Of a DNA stretch of 50,761 bases, positions 23,430 to 30,755 are shown piece after piece (the first letter of the stretch is position 1; each line of letters begins with the position of its first letter). Both the position numbers and the translations under genes were made by a program. Below the pieces are notes generated by a model that was given only the letters and a program-made list of their open reading frames with translations, was not told the origin of the DNA and ran no database searches. The DNA lies in assembly GCA_021818105.1 (NCBI GenBank), contig JAKAFB010000016.1, positions 1-50,761 of the forward strand, given 5' to 3'. Source of the stretch: Acidobacteriota bacterium. Its GTDB lineage: Bacteria; Acidobacteriota; Terriglobia; Terriglobales; Acidobacteriaceae.

Positions 23430-26210
23430 ATGCCTCACGACCTGCCGAAAGCCTACGACCCCTCCGCCATTGAAGATCACTGGGCCGAGCACTGGGTGCG
23501 CGAGAACCTCTTTGCGCAGCCTACGCCCTCTGCGGACTCTCCCGCCGCGGGCGAGCCGTTTACGATTCTGCTGCCGCCGCCCAACGTGACCGGCCGCCTG
23601 CACATGGGCCACATGCTGAACCAGACGGAGATGGACATTCTCACGCGCTGGCGGCGCATGAGCGGACGTCGCGCGCTGTGGCTGCCCGGCACGGACCACG
23701 CGGGCATCGCAACGCAGATGATGGTGGAGCGGCAACTGGCCAGCGAAGGCACGAGCCGCCAGCAGTTGGGCCGCGAGGCCTTTGTGGAGCGCGTGTGGGA
23801 GTGGCGCCGCGAGTATGGCGGCGCAATCCTCCAACAGATGAAGCGCCTCGGTGCGTCGGTCGACTGGCAGCGCGAGTACTTCACCATGGACGATCGGCTA
23901 TCGATCGCGGTGCGCGAGGCCTTCGTCAAGCTGCATGAGCAGGGGCTCATCTATCGCGGCGCGTACATTGTGAATTGGTGCCCGCGCTGCCAGACCGCCA
24001 TCAGCGATCTCGAAGTGGTCTACGACGAGCACAAGGGGCACCTGTGGGAGATTCGGTACCCGGTCATAGACGCTGACGGAAAGGATACGGGAGAGTTTCT
24101 TACCGTGGCCACCACGCGGCCTGAGACGATGCTGGGCGACGTTGCCGTCGCAATTCACCCGGAGGATGAGCGCTACCTGCACCTGCACGGCAAGCAGTTG
24201 CGCCTGCCACTGGTGGGCCGCGTCATCCCCATCATCCTGGACGAGTGGGTGAGCCGCGAGTTCGGCACCGGAGCCGTAAAGGTGACGCCGGCCCATGACC
24301 CCAACGACTTCGCGCTGGGCCAGCGACACAATCTGCCCTCCATCAACGTCATGGATGACACCGCGCACATCAACTCTGAGGGCGGCGTGTACGCAGGCAT
24401 GGAGCGCTACGCCGCGCGCAAGAAGATTGTCGCGGATCTCGACGAGCAGGGGCTCTTGGCGGGCATCAAGGACCACGTGCACAACGTTGGCCACTGCGAC
24501 CGCTGCAAGACAGTCGTGGAGCCGCGCCTCTCGATGCAGTGGTTCGTCAAGATTCAGCCGCTGGCAGACAAGGCGATTGAGGCCGTCGAAAAGGGCTACA
24601 TCAAATTCACGCCGGAGCAGTACGCGAAAACGTACTTCGAGTGGATGCGCAACATTCACGACTGGTGCATCTCGCGCCAACTCTGGTGGGGCCATCGCAT
24701 TCCTGCGTGGCACTGCGCAGACTGCCGCAAGGTGACCGTGGCGCGGCAGGATCCCGAGGCGTGCTCGCATTGCGGGTCGGCAAAGATCACGCAGGAGACC
24801 GACGTGCTGGATACATGGTTCTCGTCGGGACTGCTGCCTGTGTCAGTCTTCGGCTGGCCCAATGTCACGGCAGAGACGCGCGGGGATTTTGATGCGTTTT
24901 ACCCGACGAGCCTTCTGGTCACGGGCTTCGATATTCTCTTCTTCTGGGTGGCACGTATGATCATGCTCGGCTGCTGGTTCGCCGCCGACGTGCCCCTGCC
25001 GGACGGCAGACCGCGCTCGCTGGCAGACTCGGTGCCGTTCCGCGAGGTCTATATTCACGCGCTCGTGCGCGACGCTAACCGCGAGAAGATGTCGAAGACC
25101 AAGGGCAACGTCGTCGACCCGATCGAGATTGTGAAGCAGTACGGCACCGATGCTGTACGTTTTACTCTGGCCTCGATGGCTTCGCCGGGCACGGACATTG
25201 CCTTCAACGTGGCCCGCACCGAGGGCTATCGCGCCTTCGCCAACAAGATTTGGAACGCCGCGCGGTTTCTTTTCATGAACGTGGATCGGGCCGCGGAGAT
25301 TGGCATCACGGTAGATCCGGCGATGTTGGGCGGCATGCCCACAGTGGCCGCCGATGCGCCGCTCGAGGCGCGCTGGATTGTGGCCGAATTGCACGCCACC
25401 GCGGCCAAGGTGAACAAGTCGCTGGAAGACTACCGCTATGACGACGCTGCCAATACGATTTATCAATTTTTCTGGGGCAGCTTCTGTGACTGGTATCTGG
25501 AGATTGTGAAGCTGCGGCTGAACTTTGCAGCCGGTCAGCAAGAGAGCGAGTCAGCAAGTCAGCGCGCGGCTTTGATGACACTGGTGCAGGTGTTTGAAGC
25601 GGCGCTGCGGATGCTGTCGCCCTTCATGCCTTTCCTGACGGAAGAGATCTGGTATGCACTCTATGATGGCAAGCCACCGGCGAAGTCGATTGCGCTGACG
25701 CGTTATCCGCAGGCCGCAGAAGCGGCAATCGATCAATCCCCGCTCGATCAGATGGCGCTCGTACAAAACCTGGTTGTCGAGGTGCGCGCCGCGCGCAAGG
25801 AGATTGGCGTTGAAGAGAAGGCGGTGGTGCCAGTCCAGGTGCGGACCAATGAGACGACCCAATCCGTGATTGCCGCGAATCACATCATCGTGGAACGGCT
25901 GGCGCGTGTGAGTGAAGTCCGCTTTGTGGAGCAGATTCCCGACGGAATGTCGAAACATCACACGCCCGCCTTCGACGTGGCTGTTGCCTACGAGCGCACT
26001 GTTGACGTTGCAGCCGAGCGTGAACGGTTGACAAAGGACATTGCAAAGTACGAGAAAGGGCTTGCGGCCGCCGAGCGCCAGTTGGGCAACGAGGGCTTTC
26101 TGGCCAAGGCTCCGGCGCACGTTGTGGAGGGCCTGAAGAAGCAGGAAGCGGAGACGCGGCTGCTGCTGGAGAAGGCACAGGCAGCACTGGCAGCGCTGCC
26201 GCAGAGTTAG
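23430..26210 (+). CDS. valS: Valine--tRNA ligase
   Basis: A 926-residue class I aminoacyl-tRNA synthetase charging tRNA-Val. HIGH-type signature HMGH in PPPNVTGRLHMGHMLNQT; KMSKS-type signature KMSKTKGNVVDP; an editing domain (TTRPETMLGDVAVAIHPED); Cys pairs CPRC, CDRC, CADC and CSHC forming zinc-ribbon-like sites; an anticodon-binding domain and a C-terminal coiled coil (ERLTKDIAKYEKGLAAAERQ) as expected for ValS. The start ATG opens with MPHDLPKAYDPSAIEDHW, the normal family N-terminus. No T-box or attenuator is recognisable in the 186-bp upstream gap beyond the preceding terminator. nadC starts 17 bp after the stop. Confidence 0.97.
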   Translation: MPHDLPKAYDPSAIEDHWAEHWVRENLFAQPTPSADSPAAGEPFTILLPPPNVTGRLHMGHMLNQTEMDILTRWRRMSGRRALWLPGTDHAGIATQMMVERQLASEGTSRQQLGREAFVERVWEWRREYGGAILQQMKRLGASVDWQREYFTMDDRLSIAVREAFVKLHEQGLIYRGAYIVNWCPRCQTAISDLEVVYDEHKGHLWEIRYPVIDADGKDTGEFLTVATTRPETMLGDVAVAIHPEDERYLHLHGKQLRLPLVGRVIPIILDEWVSREFGTGAVKVTPAHDPNDFALGQRHNLPSINVMDDTAHINSEGGVYAGMERYAARKKIVADLDEQGLLAGIKDHVHNVGHCDRCKTVVEPRLSMQWFVKIQPLADKAIEAVEKGYIKFTPEQYAKTYFEWMRNIHDWCISRQLWWGHRIPAWHCADCRKVTVARQDPEACSHCGSAKITQETDVLDTWFSSGLLPVSVFGWPNVTAETRGDFDAFYPTSLLVTGFDILFFWVARMIMLGCWFAADVPLPDGRPRSLADSVPFREVYIHALVRDANREKMSKTKGNVVDPIEIVKQYGTDAVRFTLASMASPGTDIAFNVARTEGYRAFANKIWNAARFLFMNVDRAAEIGITVDPAMLGGMPTVAADAPLEARWIVAELHATAAKVNKSLEDYRYDDAANTIYQFFWGSFCDWYLEIVKLRLNFAAGQQESESASQRAALMTLVQVFEAALRMLSPFMPFLTEEIWYALYDGKPPAKSIALTRYPQAAEAAIDQSPLDQMALVQNLVVEVRAARKEIGVEEKAVVPVQVRTNETTQSVIAANHIIVERLARVSEVRFVEQIPDGMSKHHTPAFDVAVAYERTVDVAAERERLTKDIAKYEKGLAAAERQLGNEGFLAKAPAHVVEGLKKQEAETRLLLEKAQAALAALPQS

Positions 26211-26227
26211 CGTGAAGGCGAACCGAC

Positions 26228-27118
26228 ATGGACTGGAAAAGCCACCGCATTGAAGCATTGCTGGAGCAGGCACTGGTGGAGGACAAAGCCACCAGCGACA
26301 CAACAACGAACCTGACCATCGACCCTGCTCTGCGCGCGTCAGCCTCCATCATTGCGCGGCAGGACATGGTGGTGGCAGGCTTGGGCGCGGTACCGCGCTT
26401 CTTTGAGATTTTTGCCCGTCTCGACTCGCGCCCCGGCGCGCACAGGCGCTTCGATGTGGTCAGCCATCCTGAGATTTTCGACGGTGTGCGCGTGCACAAG
26501 GGCCAAGTGCTGGCTGTGATTCGCCACAACGCATGTGTGCTGCTGAGCTGCGAGCGCGTCATCCTGAACCTGTTGCAGCATCTGAGCGGCATTGCCACGC
26601 TCACGCGCCGGTATGTGGATGCGATTCAGGGCACGAAGGCGCATGTGCTGGATACGCGCAAGACGGTGCCGGGCTTGCGCGCGCTGGAAAAATATGCGGT
26701 GTTGTGCGGCGGCGGCACGAACCATCGGCTCGATCTGGCTTCGGGCATCCTCATCAAGAACAACCACATTGCGCTGGGCGGCGGGCTGCGCACGGCACTC
26801 ACGCATGCTCTTGAGCGGCGACAGAAGGGCCAGCGCGTGCAGGTGGAGGTCCGCAACCTGCAGGAGCTGGAAGAAGCGCTTGAGTATGGCGCAGAGGCCA
26901 TTCTGCTGGACAACATGACGCCCGCCGAGGTGCGCGACGCAGTGGATCGCATCCGCATTGAGAAACGGTGGATTCCGACAGAGGCCTCTGGCGGAATCGT
27001 GCTGGAGAATATCCGTGCGTATGCCGAGGCAGGTGTGGACTTCATCAGCGTGGGTGCGCTCACACACTCCGCCAGGGCCGCGGATATCTCCATGACTATC
27101 ACCGCGGAGCCGGGCTAG
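26228..27118 (+). CDS. nadC: Nicotinate-nucleotide pyrophosphorylase (carboxylating)
   Basis: A 296-residue quinolinate phosphoribosyltransferase, converting quinolinate and PRPP to nicotinate mononucleotide in de novo NAD synthesis. Motifs: ERVILNLLQHLSGIAT, DTRKTVPGLRALEKYAV, GGTNHRLDL, ILIKNNHIALGGG, VEVRNLQELEEAL and EASGGI. Together these supply the basic pocket for quinolinate and the PRPP site. GAAGG lies 10 nt before the ATG. birA follows after 4 bp. nadA and nadB are not in the window. Confidence 0.96.
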   Translation: MDWKSHRIEALLEQALVEDKATSDTTTNLTIDPALRASASIIARQDMVVAGLGAVPRFFEIFARLDSRPGAHRRFDVVSHPEIFDGVRVHKGQVLAVIRHNACVLLSCERVILNLLQHLSGIATLTRRYVDAIQGTKAHVLDTRKTVPGLRALEKYAVLCGGGTNHRLDLASGILIKNNHIALGGGLRTALTHALERRQKGQRVQVEVRNLQELEEALEYGAEAILLDNMTPAEVRDAVDRIRIEKRWIPTEASGGIVLENIRAYAEAGVDFISVGALTHSARAADISMTITAEPG

Positions 27119-27122
27119 GCAG

Positions 27123-27908
27123 ATGTATGTTCTACCGGCGCTGGAGGCTGCGCTTGCGGGCAGCAGCTTTGCAGGCAAGCTGCATTTTTCTCCTGTAACA
27201 GGCTCAACGAACACTGATGCTGTGCAGGCCGCGCGCGCCGGTGCGCCGCATGGCTCCGTCTACTTTGCCGATGAGCAACAGGCGGGGCGCGGACGCGGCA
27301 ATCATGGTTGGCGCTCGGCGGCGGGTGAGGGGCTGTATGTGAGTGTGTTGCTGCGGCCTGCTCTGCCGGCAGCGCGTCTGCCGCTTTTGCCACTGGCTGC
27401 AGGGCTGGCGGCATCGCAGGCAATTCGCGCGGCGAGCGGATTAAGCATCGACCTGCGCTGGCCCAACGATCTGCTGATCGGCGAACGCAAGTGCGGCGGC
27501 ATTCTGATGGAGTCGAAGATTGCCGATGGCGCGGTGAATTTTGCCGTTGTAGGCATTGGCATCAACGTGCACCAGCGAGATTTTGACGAGGGGTTGGCGA
27601 CACCGGCAACGTCGCTTGATCTGGAATCGGGCTGTCATGTCAGCCGGCAGGCGCTGCTGGTGGCCCTGCTAAAATCGCTGGAGCGCGAGGCGCTTGCACT
27701 ACAGGCAGAAACAGCAGGCGGTGTGCTTGCGTGTCGACTGGAAGATGCCTCGACGTGGCTCCGCGGACGGCATGTTGTGGTACACGGCCCGCAGGCCTGC
27801 GTGGGCGTGACGGCTGGGCTGGATGACAACGGATTTCTGCTGGTGGAAACAGTAGACGGGCGCATGACCGTACAGACGGGCGGGCTGCGCGCCGCGCAGA
27901 TAGGCTAA
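27123..27908 (+). CDS. birA: Biotin--[acetyl-CoA-carboxylase] ligase
   Basis: A 261-residue biotin protein ligase without an N-terminal winged-helix domain, so an enzyme only (class I) rather than a biotin-responsive repressor. Motifs: GRGRGNHGW (biotinyl-AMP loop), LRWPNDLLIGERKCGGILMES with the catalytic Lys, VGIGINVHQ, and a C-terminal SH3-like domain (WLRGRHVVVHG, GVTAGLDDNGFLLVET). It attaches biotin to the acetyl-CoA carboxylase carrier protein. It is 4 bp after nadC and 6 bp before coaX, all in one probable operon of cofactor genes. Confidence 0.95.
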   Translation: MYVLPALEAALAGSSFAGKLHFSPVTGSTNTDAVQAARAGAPHGSVYFADEQQAGRGRGNHGWRSAAGEGLYVSVLLRPALPAARLPLLPLAAGLAASQAIRAASGLSIDLRWPNDLLIGERKCGGILMESKIADGAVNFAVVGIGINVHQRDFDEGLATPATSLDLESGCHVSRQALLVALLKSLEREALALQAETAGGVLACRLEDASTWLRGRHVVVHGPQACVGVTAGLDDNGFLLVETVDGRMTVQTGGLRAAQIG

Positions 27909-27914
27909 AACACG

Positions 27915-28718
27915 ATGCTGCTTGCACTGGATGTTGGCAACACAAACACGGTTGTGGGGCTGTACCGGCTGGATACGGAGCCCATGGAGCTGGCTGCGCA
28001 CTGGCGCATCACCACGCACCGCGCCCAGACCGTGGACGAATACGGTGTGTTCCTGGTGAACCTGTTCGAGATGAATGGCCGGTCGCCGAGTGAGGTGACG
28101 CACATCATTATTTCGTCCGTCGTGCCGCCGGTGGAGTCCACGCTGCGGCAGATGTGCGAGAACTACTTCCGTGTGCAGCCGTTGTTTGTAGAGCCGGGCA
28201 TCAAGACCGGCATGCCGGTGCTGGTGGACAATCCCGCGGAGCTGGGCGCGGACCGGCTGGTGAATGCCATCGCGGCATTTGAGCGCTATGGCGGCCCGTG
28301 CATCATTGTGGACTTTGGCACGGCTACAACGTTTGACGTGGTTTCAGCCAAGGGTGAATACATGGGCGGCGCCATCGCACCGGGGCTCGGCATCAGCGCC
28401 GATGCGCTCTTTTCGCGTGCAGCGCGGCTTGGCCGCATTGATATCCGGCGTCCGTCGAAGGTAATTGGCACGAACACGGTCACGCATCTGCAGAGCGGCC
28501 TCTACTACGGCTATATCGGACTGGTGGACGGCATTCTGGAACGCATGATGGCCGAGCTTGGCGCGCAGCCACGCGTGATTGCCACGGGCGGACTGGCGCG
28601 GCAGATCTCGACAGATTCGCGATTCATCGACGAGATTGACGACATGCTCACGCTGGATGGATTGCGCATCCTGTATGAGCGCAATCGTCAGGCGCGCCCA
28701 CGCGGGCACGCGCAGTAA
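27915..28718 (+). CDS. coaX: Type III pantothenate kinase
   Basis: 267 residues of the ASKHA-fold CoaX family, catalysing the first step of coenzyme A synthesis. Motifs: DVGNTNTVVGLY (phosphate 1), GADRLVNAIAA, IIVDFGTATTFDVV (phosphate 2), GGAIAPGLGISADALFSRAARL and ATGGLARQI (adenosine site). The type III enzyme usually needs a monovalent cation and is not inhibited by CoA. The gene order nadC-birA-coaX with 4-6 bp gaps indicates co-transcription. No coaA-type kinase is present in the window. Confidence 0.96.
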   Translation: MLLALDVGNTNTVVGLYRLDTEPMELAAHWRITTHRAQTVDEYGVFLVNLFEMNGRSPSEVTHIIISSVVPPVESTLRQMCENYFRVQPLFVEPGIKTGMPVLVDNPAELGADRLVNAIAAFERYGGPCIIVDFGTATTFDVVSAKGEYMGGAIAPGLGISADALFSRAARLGRIDIRRPSKVIGTNTVTHLQSGLYYGYIGLVDGILERMMAELGAQPRVIATGGLARQISTDSRFIDEIDDMLTLDGLRILYERNRQARPRGHAQ

Positions 28719-28728
28719 GAGCGCAGCC

Positions 28729-29442
28729 ATGCGCAACTACTTCAACTACTTCACGGAGATTGAGGAGCGCTTCCAGCAGCGGCGCGGTTCGCTGCTGCTG
28801 CTGAGCACGCTGGATTGGGCTCTGATTGAGACATGGCGTGAGGCTGGCATTCCGCTGGAGGCTGTGCTGCGCGGCATTGACGCAGCTTTTGACAAGTATG
28901 ATGCGCGGCAGCAGCGCGGGCGCATGCGGCGCATCAATGGGCTGGCATGGTGTGCGCAGGCAGTGATGCAGGCAGCAGAAGAGCTGCGAGAGGCTGCAGC
29001 GGGAACGGCACAAGCGGGCGAGGATCGCAAGGAATCCGGCTTTGAGCATGAACGCGTGGTCGTGCATCTTGAGTCGGTTGCCGTGGCATTGGACGGCGCG
29101 TTGGTTGCGGCTGAGGCGTGTGCTGCGACCGCTGCACGGCTGCGCGAACTGGCAGGCGAACTGCGCTCAGCGCCCGCAGAAGCAACCGGCACGCGTGAAC
29201 TGGAAGCGCTGGAGCGCACGCTGACAGTGCTTGAAGAGAAGCTGTATGCCGCGCTAACGGCTGCTGCGCCTGAAGATTTGCTGGTGGCACTCAAGGAACA
29301 CGCCGCGCGCGAACTGGCGCCTTATCGCAGCCGCATGGGCGCTGTGCAATTGCGGCAGGTGGAGCATCAGTTTGTGCAGAAGCAACTGCTCGTTCATTAC
29401 GGCCTGCCGCGCCTCAGCCTGTTTTACATGAGCCAGCAATGA
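28729..29442 (+). CDS. Conserved hypothetical protein coupled to the rRNA methyltransferase
   Basis: 237 residues from ATG 28729; the frame opens at 28579 inside coaX but MRNYFNYFTEIEERF is a convincing start. The N-terminal 60 residues (RGSLLLLSTLDWALIETWREAGIPLEAVLRGID) look like a small conserved helical domain. The remainder is alanine/glutamate-rich and likely coiled coil, ending in a conserved-looking VEHQFVQKQLLVHYGLPRLSLFYMS. I do not know its function. The stop overlaps the rlmD-like start (ATGA, 29439-29442), so translation is coupled, suggesting a link to RNA modification or simply operon packing. Confidence 0.75.
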   Translation: MRNYFNYFTEIEERFQQRRGSLLLLSTLDWALIETWREAGIPLEAVLRGIDAAFDKYDARQQRGRMRRINGLAWCAQAVMQAAEELREAAAGTAQAGEDRKESGFEHERVVVHLESVAVALDGALVAAEACAATAARLRELAGELRSAPAEATGTRELEALERTLTVLEEKLYAALTAAAPEDLLVALKEHAARELAPYRSRMGAVQLRQVEHQFVQKQLLVHYGLPRLSLFYMSQQ

Positions 29443-30722
29443 CGTTCTCTGCGAGCCAAATAGTGCAGATGGAGAAGCCGGTCTACGGCGGTGCATGCCT
29501 TGCGCGCATTGATGGGAAGGCCGTCTTTGTGCCGCTTACACTGCCCGGTGAGCGAGTGCGCGTGCGCATTGTGGAAGAGAAGCGCGGCTATGCCACCGCC
29601 GAATGTGAAGAGATTGTCGTGGCCGTACCGGAGCGCATTGCGCCTGCGTGCCGCCACTTCGGCTCCTGCGGAGGCTGCCACTATCAGCACACGGATTACG
29701 CAACGCAACTCAGGCTCAAGCAGGCCATCTTGCGCGAGACGCTGGAGCGTGGCGGTGTGCGGGCCGCGGCGGAAATTGCTGTGCTTGCGGGGCAGCCCTG
29801 GGGATATCGCAATCGCATTCGGCTGGCTGCGGATGCGGCCGGTAGGCTTGGCTATCGCGGGCGTCGCTCACATGCGGTGGTTCCAGTAAGCGAATGCCCT
29901 ATTGCCGCGCCGCTGCTGATGCAGGCTGCGGTTGCAATTGCGGAAGCGGCGCAGCGGTGTGTGCCAAAGATGCGATTGTCTGAAGTTGCACTCTACTGCA
30001 ACGCGGAGGAGACAGCGCTGCTGGCAAGTGTGCTCGCCGAGCGCCCGGTAAAGTGTGATTTCGATGCCTTCGCGCGCGACGTGATGGAGCATGTTCCTGC
30101 TCTGCGTGGCGCAGAGCTTGTGATGGAGGGCCACACGGGAGGATCAGCCAGGGTGTTGGCGCGCTGGGGAGACGCGGCCATCACATATTGCGCAGCAGGA
30201 TTCGAGTATCGTGTGGACCACGGGGCGTTCTTCCAGGTGAATCGCTGGCTGGTGGATGCGCTGGTGGAGCGGGTGATCGCGGGACAGCGAGGAGCGCTGG
30301 CATGGGATCTGTTTGCGGGTGTGGGACTGTTTGCGCGTCAACTCGCGAAGCACTTTGCGCGCGTGGTTGCGGTCGAGTCTGCTCCGGCTGCAATGCCTGC
30401 GCTGGAGGCGAACCTGCGCGGCACGGCAGGCACGGCGGTGCGCGCAGAGACGCTTGATTTTCTTAAGAAAATGGGCACAAGCGAACGGCCCGATCTCATT
30501 GTTGTGGATCCGCCGCGTACCGGGCTTGGCAAAGAGATTACGGCACTGCTCGGGGCACTGCAAGCGCCGGCCATGACTTACGTGTCGTGTGATCCTGCGA
30601 CGCTGGCGCGCGATCTGAGGGCGCTGGTCGCTGCGGATTACGTCATTGAGTCCGTTACGATGGCGGACCTTTTCCCGCAGACCTTTCACCTGGAGACAGT
30701 GGTCCAGTTGCGGCGCGCCTGA
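29439..30722 (+). CDS. RlmD-like 23S rRNA (uracil-5-)-methyltransferase
   Basis: A 427-residue SAM-dependent RNA m5U methyltransferase of the TrmA/RlmC/RlmD family. A TRAM RNA-binding domain (about 5-60), an Fe-S cysteine set (CRHFGSCGGC near residues 73-82, plus a later SECPI), the SAM motif LFAGVGLFARQL, the VVDPPRTGLG motif, the nucleophile Cys in YVSCDPATLARDL, and the C-terminal ETVVQL Glu. The Fe-S cysteines and TRAM favour RlmD (U1939 of 23S rRNA), but the target base cannot be decided from sequence alone. It follows the hypothetical gene by overlap and precedes comEC by 33 bp. Confidence 0.9.
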   Translation: MTFSASQIVQMEKPVYGGACLARIDGKAVFVPLTLPGERVRVRIVEEKRGYATAECEEIVVAVPERIAPACRHFGSCGGCHYQHTDYATQLRLKQAILRETLERGGVRAAAEIAVLAGQPWGYRNRIRLAADAAGRLGYRGRRSHAVVPVSECPIAAPLLMQAAVAIAEAAQRCVPKMRLSEVALYCNAEETALLASVLAERPVKCDFDAFARDVMEHVPALRGAELVMEGHTGGSARVLARWGDAAITYCAAGFEYRVDHGAFFQVNRWLVDALVERVIAGQRGALAWDLFAGVGLFARQLAKHFARVVAVESAPAAMPALEANLRGTAGTAVRAETLDFLKKMGTSERPDLIVVDPPRTGLGKEITALLGALQAPAMTYVSCDPATLARDLRALVAADYVIESVTMADLFPQTFHLETVVQLRRA

Positions 30723-30755
30723 TAGGCTGGAGCCGCAGTAACCTTTCCGCGCAGA

